NCBI GenBank assembly: GCA_009692205.1
Contig: SHZR01000001.1
Coordinates: forward strand, 124,001-188,000
DNA from: Gemmatimonadota bacterium
Lineage (GTDB): Bacteria; Gemmatimonadota; Gemmatimonadetes; Longimicrobiales; Gaopeijiaceae
Length of the DNA: 64,000 bases
Direction of reading: 5' to 3'
The number at the start of each line of letters is the position of its first letter. Within the stretch, counting starts at the first letter, position 1. The translations under genes and the position numbers were made by a program. Below the pieces are notes generated by a model. The model worked only from the letters and a program-made list of their open reading frames with translations. It was not told the DNA's origin and did not search any database. Positions 17,890 through 26,942 of this stretch are shown here, in pieces.

Positions 17890-20201
17890 GGCCAGTCCCT
17901 CTCGAGCGCAGCGTAGCGCAGGAGGAGTTTCTTCCTGCCGACCTGGTCGAAGTCCACCGTCACCTTGAGGTCGCGGCCGAACCCGGAGATCTCGACGACC
18001 GCTCCGGATCCGAACGTGTTGTGCACGACCCGCTCTCCTTTGACGAAACGGGGGGAGTCCTGGTTCATCGCGTACTCGGGCTCCGGCTCGAAGTGCGTCT
18101 CCCGCGACTCCCCGCTGCTCTCGCCCCCGCTCTCCCGTCTGCTTTCATAGGCGCGCGGCCCGCTGCGGTGCGGCAGGCTGTAGGCATGCACGTTCAGGCG
18201 CTCCGTCCGCCGCGCTTCCACCAGCTCCGGCGGCAACGCCTCCAAGAAGGACGACTGGATGTTGAAGGTGAGTTCGCCTGCGCGTCTCCGCTGCCGCGCC
18301 CACGATAGCGAGAGTTTGTCCTCGGCGCGCGTGATACCGACGTAGAACAGCCGCCGCTCTTCCTCGAGCGCGGCGGGCTCATCGTAGGCACGCGCCAACG
18401 GGAACAGACCCTCCTCCATGCCCGCGATGAACACCAGCGGAAACTCGAGGCCCTTGGCGTTGTGGAGCGTCATGAGCGTGGCGGTCTCCGCGTTCGGATC
18501 CAGGCGATCCACGTCGGCCACCAGCGCAACCTGCTGGAGGAAGAGGTCGAGTTCGGTGAACCGATCCGCGCCCTCCTCCGACCCCGCTGCATCGGGTTCC
18601 CGGTCCTCGACGAGCGAGGCGTCGAAGTCGATCGCACCCGCGATGAGCTCGGCGACGTTGCGCGCGCGATCCTCGCCCTCTGGCCCCTCATCCTGGAGGT
18701 GCCGCACGAGATCGAGCTCTTCGATCAGCTCCTCGAGCAGCTCCCCGATACTCGCCTGCGCGGCCCGCACGCTATACCGCTGGATGAGGTCGGCGAAGCT
18801 CCGGAGGCCCTGCGAGCCCGCGGCCCGCAGATCGAGGATCTCGTCCGACCTCGTGGCCGCGTCGAGCAACGACATCCCCTGCTCCGCCGCCCATCTCCGC
18901 AGGTGCTCGAGCGAGGTGAGCCCGATCCCGCGCCGCGGGTAGTTCACCGCGCGCTCGAACGCGCCTTCGTCACGGGGGTTCGAGATGAGCCGCAGGTACG
19001 AGAGCACGTCCTGGATCTCGCGCCGCTCGTAGAAGCGCACACTTCCCACGACCTGGTACGGCACGCCCGCGCGCCGGAACGCATCTTCGAGAGCGCGCGC
19101 CTGCGCGTTGGTGCGATAGAGCACCGCACAGGACCGGTGCGAGAGCGTCGGTGTGTCGCGCACGCGCACCTCGATCTCTTGCACGATCCAGCGGGCCTCG
19201 TCGCTCTCGTCGAGCGTCTCCATGAGCGTGACGAGCTCGCCGCCCGCGCGCTCGGTGAAGAGCGTCTTGCCTTTGCGCTCGACGTTTTGCGAGATGACCA
19301 CATTGGCTGCGTCGAGAATCACCTGCGTCGAGCGGTAGTTTTGCTCCAGGCGGACGATGCGCGCGCCCGGAAACGCCTGCTCGAAGTCCAGGATGTTCCG
19401 GATGTCCGCGCCCCGCCAGCGGTAGATCGACTGATCATCGTCGCCGACCACCATGAGGTTCCGGTGCCCTCCCGAGAGCAGCTCCACGAAACGGAACTGC
19501 GCGCGGTTGGTGTCTTGGTACTCGTCGACCAGCACGAACGCGAAGCGCTCGCGGTAGCGTGCGAGCAGCTCGGGGGCGGTATCGAGAAGGTCGACGGGCT
19601 TGGTCAGCAGGTCGTCGAAATCGAACGCGTTCTGCTGCTCGAGCGCCTTCTGATATTCGGGGAACACACGCGCGACGTTCTTCAGGAAGATGTCGAACGT
19701 CCCCTCGTTGCGTTCGACGAAGGTCTTCGCGTCGATGAGCTGGTTCTTGGCATTGCTGATCTCCCCGCGGATGGCCTTGGGGCTCCACCGCTTCGGATCC
19801 ATGCCGAGGGACTCCTGCACGCTCTTCACGAGCCGCAGGGCCTGATCTGCATCGAAGATGCTGAACGCTCGGTCGAACCCGAGCCGGTCGGCGTGTCGGC
19901 GGAGCAGCCGTGCGCCCACCGCGTGGAACGTGCCCACCCACATGCCCGCGGGCGCACTCCCGAGGAGCCGCCCGATGCGCTCGCGCATCTCCCCCGCGGC
20001 CTTGTTCGTGAACGTGACCGCGAGCACGCGATCCGGCGCCACGCCGTGCTCGCGCACGAGTTGACACACCCGCGCGGTAAGCACGCGGGTCTTGCCGGAG
20101 CCCGCGCCGGCGAGCACCAGGATGGGCCCCTCGAAGTGGCGCGCGGCTTCGAGCTGTTCCGGATTCAGGCCCTCCAGGTGGGTCAAGGGGCTCTCAGGCA
20201 T
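17886..20201 (-). CDS. pcrA: ATP-dependent DNA helicase PcrA/UvrD
   Basis: 771 aa superfamily 1A helicase for repair and replication restart. Motifs in order: Q motif LNPEQLEAA, Walker A GAGSGKTRVL, TFTNKAAGEMR, DEYQDTN (motif II), VVGDDDQSIYRWRGA, QNYRSTQVIL, TLMTLHNAKGLEFPLVF and the late VGITRAEDKLSLSW. A C-terminal Tudor-like tail (GERVVHNTFGSGAVVEISG, in parts) matches PcrA, which binds RNA polymerase. ATG 20201 overlaps the kinase stop by 8 bases; the in-frame region above it is not family sequence. Confidence 0.95.
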   Translation of the reverse strand: MPESPLTHLEGLNPEQLEAARHFEGPILVLAGAGSGKTRVLTARVCQLVREHGVAPDRVLAVTFTNKAAGEMRERIGRLLGSAPAGMWVGTFHAVGARLLRRHADRLGFDRAFSIFDADQALRLVKSVQESLGMDPKRWSPKAIRGEISNAKNQLIDAKTFVERNEGTFDIFLKNVARVFPEYQKALEQQNAFDFDDLLTKPVDLLDTAPELLARYRERFAFVLVDEYQDTNRAQFRFVELLSGGHRNLMVVGDDDQSIYRWRGADIRNILDFEQAFPGARIVRLEQNYRSTQVILDAANVVISQNVERKGKTLFTERAGGELVTLMETLDESDEARWIVQEIEVRVRDTPTLSHRSCAVLYRTNAQARALEDAFRRAGVPYQVVGSVRFYERREIQDVLSYLRLISNPRDEGAFERAVNYPRRGIGLTSLEHLRRWAAEQGMSLLDAATRSDEILDLRAAGSQGLRSFADLIQRYSVRAAQASIGELLEELIEELDLVRHLQDEGPEGEDRARNVAELIAGAIDFDASLVEDREPDAAGSEEGADRFTELDLFLQQVALVADVDRLDPNAETATLMTLHNAKGLEFPLVFIAGMEEGLFPLARAYDEPAALEEERRLFYVGITRAEDKLSLSWARQRRRAGELTFNIQSSFLEALPPELVEARRTERLNVHAYSLPHRSGPRAYESRRESGGESSGESRETHFEPEPEYAMNQDSPRFVKGERVVHNTFGSGAVVEISGFGRDLKVTVDFDQVGRKKLLLRYAALERDWP

Positions 20202-21375
20202 CGGCGGCGGGGAGGCGAATCTGGAACGTCGTCCCCTCCTCCGTCTCCAGGAGCTCGATGCGCCCGCGGTGCACCCCTTCCACGATGCGCCGGGAGAGAG
20301 CGAGCCCGACGCCCCACCCACTCGCCTTCGTGCTCACGCCGGGCTCGAAGATCCTGGCACGGATCTCGGGGTCGACCCCCGGCCCCGTATCCCGGATGCG
20401 CACGCTCACCCACTTTCCTCCGATATCGCGAGCATAGATGGTGATCTTCCCTCCGCGGCCCGCGAGCGCGTCGAGCGCGTTCTTCACTACGTTCTCGAGC
20501 GCCCAGATGAGCAGCACTTCGTTGCCCTTCACGCGCGGGAGACCCTGCGGCACGTCCACCACGAGATCGATGCCTGTCTTGGCCAGACGCGGGATACGCG
20601 CGACCAGGTAGTGTTCGAGGTCGGTGATGACCTGGCGCAACGAGAGGCTCTCGAGCTCGGGGTCCGTGCCGATGAGCTCGAAGCGGTGGCTGATGCGCTC
20701 CAGCCGCTCGAGGTCCTCCTCGATCGAGCCGGCGATCTCCGTATCGGTGAGGTCGCCGGGGCGTTCGCTGCGGGGGAGCCGGAGCACCTCGAGCCATCCC
20801 TGTAGCGAGGAGAGCGGCGTCCCCAGCTGGTGCGCGAGCTCCCTCGCCATCGATGTCCAGGCCCGCTCGCCCTCGGCGCGGCGCTGCGTCTGCACCACGA
20901 GCAGCCCCACGAACACGGTCAGGAGGAGCCCGCCCGCCTGGAGCCACGGGATCCAGACGGCGCGTCGCACCGCGGGGGTCTGCCCGAAGTGGATGTGCAA
21001 GGTGTTCGGGTCGCCGACCGGCGCGTTCACCGCGTCCAGGAGCAGCACGTACTCGCGGATCTGCGCCTGGCCACTCGCCGTCCTCTCGTCGGCCTCGAAC
21101 GGCAGGTTCGCGTGCTGGAGAACCGTGTCGGCGGGTCCCATCACCACGAGGGGCACTTCGGTCTCCACGACCATGCGCTGGAGGTTCAGCAGCGCCTGCG
21201 TCTCGCGCGTGGGGCTCTGCGTGAGGAGCGCCTCCTGCACCTCCGCGAAGATCCGCGACAACAGCACGGAGTTCTCCTCGACACGCTGCACGATCTGCTG
21301 CGTGTAGATGAGCCACCACCCGAGCAGCAGCACGAACACCGTCGCGAGCGCGACGGGCCATTTGATCCGGATCAT
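20194..21375 (-). CDS. Membrane sensor histidine kinase
   Basis: 393 aa. TM1 at about 7-24, a periplasmic sensor loop (about 25-140) and TM2 at about 144-162. The HisKA-like segment carries phospho-acceptor H182 in ELAHQLGTPLSSL. The catalytic domain has the N box ENVVKNALDAL, G1 RDTGPGVD and G2 GWGVGLALSRRI. No response regulator is adjacent in the operon; the nearest is the single-domain receiver at 23435. The embedding between serS and pcrA is unusual for a kinase. Signal unknown. Confidence 0.9.
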   Translation of the reverse strand: MIRIKWPVALATVFVLLLGWWLIYTQQIVQRVEENSVLLSRIFAEVQEALLTQSPTRETQALLNLQRMVVETEVPLVVMGPADTVLQHANLPFEADERTASGQAQIREYVLLLDAVNAPVGDPNTLHIHFGQTPAVRRAVWIPWLQAGGLLLTVFVGLLVVQTQRRAEGERAWTSMARELAHQLGTPLSSLQGWLEVLRLPRSERPGDLTDTEIAGSIEEDLERLERISHRFELIGTDPELESLSLRQVITDLEHYLVARIPRLAKTGIDLVVDVPQGLPRVKGNEVLLIWALENVVKNALDALAGRGGKITIYARDIGGKWVSVRIRDTGPGVDPEIRARIFEPGVSTKASGWGVGLALSRRIVEGVHRGRIELLETEEGTTFQIRLPAADA

Positions 21376-21379
21376 CGGA

Positions 21380-22657
21380 CTACGACGCGGTCAGCCGCGC
21401 CGTCCCGACGTACGGGACGAGCGGCTCGGGAAGCGAGACGCTCCCGTCCTCCTCCTGATAGGTCTCGAGCAGGGCCGCGACGAGCCTGGGCAACGCCAGG
21501 GCCGACCCGTTCAACGTGTGGACGAACTCGGGCTTCTCGGCCTGGGTGCGGCGGAAGCGCAGGTTGGCCCTGCGAGCCTGATAGTCCGTGTACGTGGAGC
21601 AACTCGACACCTCGAGCCACTTCCCGACCCCGGGAGCCCAGACCTCGAGGTCATACGTCATCGCCGAGCCGCCACCCAGGTCGCCGGCCGCGAGCAGCAC
21701 GCGACGGTAATGAAGCCCGAGGCGCTCGAGCAGCGACTCGGCCTGGCGCGTGAGTTCCTCGAGCGCATCCCGGCTCCGCTCCGGAATCTCGTAGCGGACG
21801 AGCTCGACCTTGTCGAACTGGTGCACGCGCAGGAGTCCCCGGGTGTCCTTGCCCGCCGCACCCGCCTCGCGGCGGAAGCAGGGCGAGTAGGCCGTGTAGC
21901 GCAGCGGCAGGTGCTCGAGACCGAGCAGCTCATCGCGATGCATGTTGGTGACCGGGACCTCGGCCGTCGGGATGAGCCAAAGGCCGTCACGCTCGGTCTG
22001 GTACGACTCCTCCGCGAACTTGGGGAGCTGCCCCGTTCCGGTCATCGTCTGGGCGGTCACCAGGTAGGGCACGCGCAGCTCGACGTAGCCGCTCTCGCTC
22101 GTGTGGACGTCGAGGAACCAGTTGATCAGGCCGCGCTGCAGGCGCGCACCGAGCCCGCGCAGCACAGGGAACCCGGAGCCGGAGAGCCGAGCCCCCGTCG
22201 CCAAGTCCAAGATGCCCAGTCGCTCGCCGATCTCCCAGTGCGGCCGCGCCGCGAAGGCGAACACGCGCGGCTGGCCCCACACGGAGACCACCCGGTTCGC
22301 GTCCTCGCCCCCGGCCGGCACCTCGTCGAGCGGCGCGTTGGGGAGGAGCAACATCTCCGCCTCGATCTCCGCGTCGGCCGCCCGCACGAGCTCGTCGAGC
22401 GAGGCGATCTCGTCCCCGAGCACCTTCGTGCTCGCGATGAGCTCCGTGGCGTCGCCCCCGGTGCGCTTGAGCTCGCCCACCCTCTTGGAGGCCTCGTTAC
22501 GGCGCGCCTTGAGGTGGTTCACTCGCGCGAGCGCTTCACGGCGCTCGAGGTCCTTCGCGAGCACGCGATCGATCGCCGCGCCGAGGTTGGGCTGCCGCTT
22601 GGCCAGGGCCGCCTTCACGGCCTCGGGCTCCAGCCGCAGTCGGCGGACGTCGAGCAT
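21380..22657 (-). CDS. serS: Seryl-tRNA synthetase
   Basis: 425 aa class II synthetase that charges tRNA-Ser. An N-terminal coiled-coil arm (about 30-100) binds the tRNA long variable arm. Motif 2 FRREAGAAGKDTRGLLRVHQF and the motif 3 region NGSALALPRLVAALLE are present (in parts), with LEVSSCSTYTDYQARR before it. The ATG shares one base with the lipoprotein stop (TGATG); the histidine kinase begins 4 bases after its stop. Confidence 0.97.
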   Translation of the reverse strand: MLDVRRLRLEPEAVKAALAKRQPNLGAAIDRVLAKDLERREALARVNHLKARRNEASKRVGELKRTGGDATELIASTKVLGDEIASLDELVRAADAEIEAEMLLLPNAPLDEVPAGGEDANRVVSVWGQPRVFAFAARPHWEIGERLGILDLATGARLSGSGFPVLRGLGARLQRGLINWFLDVHTSESGYVELRVPYLVTAQTMTGTGQLPKFAEESYQTERDGLWLIPTAEVPVTNMHRDELLGLEHLPLRYTAYSPCFRREAGAAGKDTRGLLRVHQFDKVELVRYEIPERSRDALEELTRQAESLLERLGLHYRRVLLAAGDLGGGSAMTYDLEVWAPGVGKWLEVSSCSTYTDYQARRANLRFRRTQAEKPEFVHTLNGSALALPRLVAALLETYQEEDGSVSLPEPLVPYVGTARLTAS

Positions 22658-23223
22658 CAGTTGCCCGGTGAGACGAGCTCGCGGTTATTGCAGATCGGAC
22701 TCGCGATATAGCGGAACGTGAGCTTGCCTTCCGCCACATCGATGACCACGGGCTCCAGCTTCGCGTAATAGACGCAGCTCGACCCGAATGAGCCCCCTTG
22801 CCGATTCGTCCTCACGACATAGACCGACCCGGCGACCAGCGGGATGGGATCGTTCAACTCGTACAGGAGTGTGTCACCTGGCGCTTGCAGGATGTCTTCG
22901 AAGGCCACGCCCACCATGGTCGCCACGGCGGCCCTGGCGGTGATCCCGAGCGCTCCCGGTGGCAAGAGCACGAGCGACGAACCCCGGGTGTCGACCGCGA
23001 CGTCCCAGCTTCCCGTCGCGCCGGGCGTTTCTACCCTCACCGTCGTACGCTCGTAGAAGTTGAACCCCGAGTAGAGGTTGGGCTCAGGCCTCGCCAGCGA
23101 GAAGAGGTAGGTGGTGTCCGGTTGGTCGTACCAGTCGTACGCGAACGGATCCTCACTGCACGCGGCGAACCCCATGAGGAGCGCCGCAGCCACCGTGGCG
23201 ACCCTCTGGGTGCTGAACCGCAT
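22657..23223 (-). CDS. Putative lipoprotein
   Basis: 188 aa. A short signal peptide ends with lipobox-like LMGFAAC, the Cys at residue 22, so lipid anchoring is likely. The rest looks like beta-rich extracytoplasmic sequence with paired cysteines (SSCVYY ... SPICNN). I do not recognise a family. ATG 23223 is preferred; a GTG at 23244 is an alternative. First gene of the serS-gatB operon; function unknown. Confidence 0.7.
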   Translation of the reverse strand: MRFSTQRVATVAAALLMGFAACSEDPFAYDWYDQPDTTYLFSLARPEPNLYSGFNFYERTTVRVETPGATGSWDVAVDTRGSSLVLLPPGALGITARAAVATMVGVAFEDILQAPGDTLLYELNDPIPLVAGSVYVVRTNRQGGSFGSSCVYYAKLEPVVIDVAEGKLTFRYIASPICNNRELVSPGN

Positions 23224-23331
23224 TCGTACGGCGTGCTTGGTCACGACCCGGGCCGTTTCAGGAGGGGCGATCGGAACGCAAAGTTGTCGGGACCGTGCCG
23301 GGGGGTCAACCCCGGGAAGCCCCGTATTTGC

Positions 23332-23360
23332 TTGACTTTACCCCACTCGCCGGGTAGGTT
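23332..23360 (+). promoter_or_regulatory. Sigma-70-type promoter for the response regulator-manC operon
   Basis: TTGACT (23332-23337), a 17-base spacer and TAGGTT (23355-23360) lie about 75 bases before the receiver GTG at 23435. Hexamer quality and spacing support a housekeeping promoter. Confidence 0.5.
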
Positions 23361-23434
23361 CCGCCCGCTCGTGGGGCGGGCCTGCGCGCCGGCCGCGGCC
23401 CGTCCGCCGAAGGCCCCTCCAGCGAGGTGCAGCG

Positions 23435-23830
23435 GTGGCCGACGACGCAGCCCGGACCCGAGGCGGGCGTATCCTCGTGGTGGACGCCGAGCCACACATC
23501 CGGCGTGTTCTGGACACCATATTGGGCAAGGAAGGCTTCGACGTCGTGCTGGCCGATGACGGAGCGGAGGGGCTCTCGGCACTCGCCGCCGGTGGCATCG
23601 ACCTCGTGATCCTCGACCTGCTCATGCCCGGCCCGCACGGCCTCGAAGTGCTGGCCAAGATCCGGTCCTACCCCGACAGGGGAAGGACGCCGGTGATCAT
23701 CCTGACCGCCAAGGGCCAGGACACCGACCGTGAGGCGGCGTTCGCGGGCGGCGCGGACGACTTCGTGACGAAGCCCTTCAGCCCGAAGAAGCTCGTCGCC
23801 CGCATTCGCGAGATCCTCGATGCTCGCTGA
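23435..23830 (+). CDS. Single-domain response regulator
   Basis: 131 aa CheY-like receiver with no output domain. Acidic pocket VVDAEP, phosphorylation site D61 in VILDLLMPG, switch Thr in ILTAKG and conserved Lys in VTKPFSPKK. GTG start with GAGG upstream. Its last 11 bases overlap the manC ATG at 23820, so it is translationally coupled to a sugar-nucleotide gene. The cognate kinase may be the orphan at 20194-21375 (inference from proximity only). Confidence 0.9.
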   Translation: MADDAARTRGGRILVVDAEPHIRRVLDTILGKEGFDVVLADDGAEGLSALAAGGIDLVILDLLMPGPHGLEVLAKIRSYPDRGRTPVIILTAKGQDTDREAAFAGGADDFVTKPFSPKKLVARIREILDAR

Positions 23831-24863
23831 CGACCACGTCTGGGTCGTCGTGCTCGCGGGAGGGGTGGGCTCTCGGTTCTGGCCCGTCAGCACGCCCGAG
23901 CGCCCGAAGCAGCTCCTGCCGCTCGCGAGCGACCAGCCGCTGATCTCGGATACGATGGAGCGCGCCCGCGCGCTCGTGCCGGACGCGCGGATCCGCATCT
24001 TGGCCGGCGAGCACCTCGCCCGCCCCTTCGCCTCCGCGCTCGCCGGGTTCCCCCGCGACGGCTACTGGATCGAGCCACGCGCGCGGGGCACCGCTCCGGT
24101 GCTCGCGTGGGCCGCCCACAAGCTGATGGGCATCGACCCGGATGCGGTGATGGTCTCGCTGCACGCGGATCACCTGATTCGGCCGCTGGACGCGTTCGCG
24201 GAGACGGTGGCTGCGGCGGTACGTGTAGCGCGGCGTGAGGACGCGCTCGTGTGCATCGGGGTCACGCCGGATCGCATCGAGACGGGCTATGGGCACGTGG
24301 AGCCGGGAGCGCCCCTGGACGCGGGCGGCTCGGTGAGCGCGTACCGTGTGCGCGCGTTCCACGAGAAGCCCGACTCCGCCACCGCGCGGCGGTACGTCGA
24401 CCAGGGGTACCTCTGGAATACAGGCATCTTCGTGTGGAAGGCATCCCGGCTCCTCGAGGAGATCGATCGGCACGCGCCCGAGGTGAGCGCCTACATGCCT
24501 TTGCTGGAGAAGAGCGCCGAGGCGTTCTTCGATGCCGTGCCGGTGAGCGTGATCGATCGGGCGGTCATGGAGCGGAGCGAGCGCGTTGCCACCGTGCGGG
24601 CCACGTTTACGTGGGACGACGTGGGAAACTGGGAGGCGCTCTCGCGCACGCGCGCGCCGGATGAGCACGGAAACGTGGCCGTCGGGAAGGCCCGCGCCAT
24701 CGACGCGCGCGACAACGTGGTGTTCGCCGAAGAGGGCGAGGTCGTGCTGTTCGGCGTCGAAGACCTGGTCGTCGTGCGAACGCGCGACACGACGCTCGTG
24801 CTTCCCCGTGGGCGGGCGGCCGACCTCAAGACGCTGCTCGCCGAGCTGGAGAAGCGCGCATGA
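23820..24863 (+). CDS. manC: Mannose-1-phosphate guanylyltransferase
   Basis: 347 aa; makes GDP-mannose from mannose-1-phosphate and GTP for glycans. N-terminal signature VVLAGGVGSRFWPVSTPERPKQLLPL (in parts), then FHEKPD, YLWNTGIFVWKAS and TWDDVGNWEAL. It lacks the C-terminal isomerase domain of bifunctional enzymes. Overlaps the receiver gene upstream by 11 bases and the GlmU-like gene downstream by 4 bases (ATGA). Confidence 0.93.
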   Translation: MLADDHVWVVVLAGGVGSRFWPVSTPERPKQLLPLASDQPLISDTMERARALVPDARIRILAGEHLARPFASALAGFPRDGYWIEPRARGTAPVLAWAAHKLMGIDPDAVMVSLHADHLIRPLDAFAETVAAAVRVARREDALVCIGVTPDRIETGYGHVEPGAPLDAGGSVSAYRVRAFHEKPDSATARRYVDQGYLWNTGIFVWKASRLLEEIDRHAPEVSAYMPLLEKSAEAFFDAVPVSVIDRAVMERSERVATVRATFTWDDVGNWEALSRTRAPDEHGNVAVGKARAIDARDNVVFAEEGEVVLFGVEDLVVVRTRDTTLVLPRGRAADLKTLLAELEKRA

Positions 24864-26083
24864 GCACGGTTCGGCTCTTCTTGTTCGACGACGGACGCGC
24901 GCGGCGTTGGGCACCGTTCACGCTCACGCGTCCGGCGGGAGAGCTCCTCTACGGGTGCATGACCCTGAGGGAGCGCGCCGAGCGGGTCTTCGGCACGAAG
25001 TGCGAGGGACACCTCACGCGCCGCGCGCTGCTCGGGTTCGACGAGCCGGGCGCGGCGCCCGTGGTGACTCTCCAGGACGTCGGCACGCGCGGCCGTCGCG
25101 TGCTGCTCTCGAGCCGCGCGGGGCCGGACCTCGGCGCGGTCGACGTGGGGGACGGCATCGCGCGACTTACGGTAGGCGGCGCGCCCGCCGGGTGGATCCT
25201 CCCGGACGGCGCTCCCCTTCCCTCCGAACTCTGGCTGCGGGACCCGTCCGGGGCTGCGCAAACCGGCCGCGTGGTGGAGCTCGGCGGCACGATGCTCGAG
25301 AGCCCTTGGGACCTGGTGGCCCAGAACCCCGAGCGCATCCGCCGCGACGTCGCGGTGCTCTGGCCGCGAGGCGACGCTCCCGTCGGCATCATCCGCATCG
25401 GAGACGGCGTCCTCTCCCTCGGCGGTGATGCCCAGATCGAGCCGGGCACGTTCGTGGACACGCGCCAGGGCCCCGTGCGACTCGCGGAAGGCGTGCGCGT
25501 CGAGGGTCCCGCGCGGTTGATCGGCCCGCTGTTCATCGGACCCCGCACGAAGATTCTCGGCGGTCACATCGGGACTTCGTCGATCGGCCCGGTCTCGATC
25601 GTCCGGGGCGAGGTCGCCGACTCGGTGATGCTCGGGTTCGTGAACAAGGCGCACGACGGCTACATCGGCCACGCGCTCCTCGGGCGCTGGGTCAACCTCG
25701 GCGCGTACACGACCAACTCGGACCTGAAGAACAACTACGGAACGGTGCGCGTGTGGACGCCCGACGGCGACGTCGACACCGGCCTCCTGAAGGTGGGCTG
25801 CTTCCTCGGCGATCATGTGAAGACAGGGATCGGCACGACGTTGAACACCGGCACGGTGATCGGCGCGGGCAGCAACCTCTTCGGCGGCGTCATGCCACCG
25901 AGCCCCGTGCCGCCCTTCAGCTGGGGCGCGGGTGCCGAGCTCGGCGAGCATCGGCTCGACAAGTTCCTCGCCACCGCCGAGCTCGCGATGGCGCGCCGGA
26001 GCCAGGCGCTCACGCCCGGCGCGCGGCGGGTGCTCGAGACGGCCTGGGAAGGGACCGCCGCGCAGCGGGCGGCCACGCGGTGA
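24860..26083 (+). CDS. GlmU-like sugar nucleotidyltransferase (TIGR03991 type)
   Basis: 407 aa. The N-terminal half begins LFLFDDGRARRWAPFTLTRPAGELLYG and resembles the short alternative GlmU nucleotidyltransferase of Bacteroidota. The C-terminal half (about 200-370) is a left-handed beta-helix with hexapeptide repeats (IGPLFIGPRTKILGG, then GHALLGRWVNLGAYTTNSDLKNNYG, in parts), usual for acetyltransferase or trimerisation. Probable role: UDP-GlcNAc or a related sugar-1-phosphate pathway; exact reaction unproven. Coupled to manC (ATGA). Confidence 0.8.
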   Translation: MSTVRLFLFDDGRARRWAPFTLTRPAGELLYGCMTLRERAERVFGTKCEGHLTRRALLGFDEPGAAPVVTLQDVGTRGRRVLLSSRAGPDLGAVDVGDGIARLTVGGAPAGWILPDGAPLPSELWLRDPSGAAQTGRVVELGGTMLESPWDLVAQNPERIRRDVAVLWPRGDAPVGIIRIGDGVLSLGGDAQIEPGTFVDTRQGPVRLAEGVRVEGPARLIGPLFIGPRTKILGGHIGTSSIGPVSIVRGEVADSVMLGFVNKAHDGYIGHALLGRWVNLGAYTTNSDLKNNYGTVRVWTPDGDVDTGLLKVGCFLGDHVKTGIGTTLNTGTVIGAGSNLFGGVMPPSPVPPFSWGAGAELGEHRLDKFLATAELAMARRSQALTPGARRVLETAWEGTAAQRAATR

Positions 26084-26102
26084 GGCGGCCCCGCGGCCGC
26101 TC

Positions 26103-26924
26103 GTGAGGGTCGCGGTCCTCGGGAGCGGGAGCGGCGGCAACTCGGTGCTCGTGTGGGCGGGAGACACGCGCCTACTCGTCGACGCGGGCTTCAGCGCGCG
26201 GTCGCTCGCCGAGCGCCTGGATCTGCTCGGCGTGGACCCCGGTGAGATCGACGCGATCGTGGTCACGCACAACCACCGGGATCACACGCGCGGCATGGGC
26301 GTGTTCGCGCGGCGACACTCGACTCCGGTGCACATGACGGAGGGCACGCGCCGGGCATGCGCCGATCTGCTCACAGGAGACGAAGAGGTCGTGCTCTACG
26401 GACCCGGGCGTCCGTTCCGGATCGGAGAACTCCGTGTCCATCCGTTCCTCACGATCCACGACGCCGCAGATCCCGCGGGAGTGGCGGTCGTCCACGAGCC
26501 CACGGGGCTCCGCGTCGGCATCGCCACCGACCTGGGGCGGCCGACCGCCCAGACCCGACACGCGCTCGCCGCCTGCGATATGCTGGTGCTCGAGGCGAAC
26601 CATGACGAGGTCCTCCTCCAGATGGGCCCCTATCCCAGCTCGGTGAAGCGGCGCATCGCGTCGAGCCACGGCCATCTGTCGAACCAGGCGGCGGCGCGGC
26701 TCGCGACCGAGCTGCTGCACCCCGGATTGGCGGCCGTCGTGCTGGCCCACCTCTCGGAGGAGTGCAACCGGCCGGCGCTCGCCGAAAGCGTGGTGGGCGA
26801 CGCGCTCCGCAGGGCCGGTTGGACGGGTCACATCGAGGTGGCGAGGCAGGGCCGGCCGACCCGCCTGCTCGACCTCGAGGAGCTTCGCTACCGTATGGGC
26901 CCGACTCAGCTCAGCCTACTCTAG
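26103..26924 (+). CDS. MBL-fold metallo-hydrolase (YycJ/WalJ-like)
   Basis: 273 aa from GTG 26103, the first start giving the family N terminus VRVAVLGSGSGGNS. The metal motif THNHRDHTRG (residues about 55-64) is the H-x-H-x-D-H signature; a later GIATDLGRPTAQT and LEANHDEVLL add the remaining ligands, and SHGHLSNQ precedes the C-terminal region. YycJ-type enzymes are proposed DNA exonucleases linked to repair. It follows the GlmU-like gene by 19 bases. Confidence 0.85.
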   Translation: MRVAVLGSGSGGNSVLVWAGDTRLLVDAGFSARSLAERLDLLGVDPGEIDAIVVTHNHRDHTRGMGVFARRHSTPVHMTEGTRRACADLLTGDEEVVLYGPGRPFRIGELRVHPFLTIHDAADPAGVAVVHEPTGLRVGIATDLGRPTAQTRHALAACDMLVLEANHDEVLLQMGPYPSSVKRRIASSHGHLSNQAAARLATELLHPGLAAVVLAHLSEECNRPALAESVVGDALRRAGWTGHIEVARQGRPTRLLDLEELRYRMGPTQLSLL

Positions 26925-26942
26925 CCCCACTGCATCGACATC

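Noticed and set aside
23299-23316. CCGGGG...CCCCGG inverted repeat upstream of the response regulator
   Set aside because: GC-only arms of this size are expected by chance here, and there is no U tract or further support.
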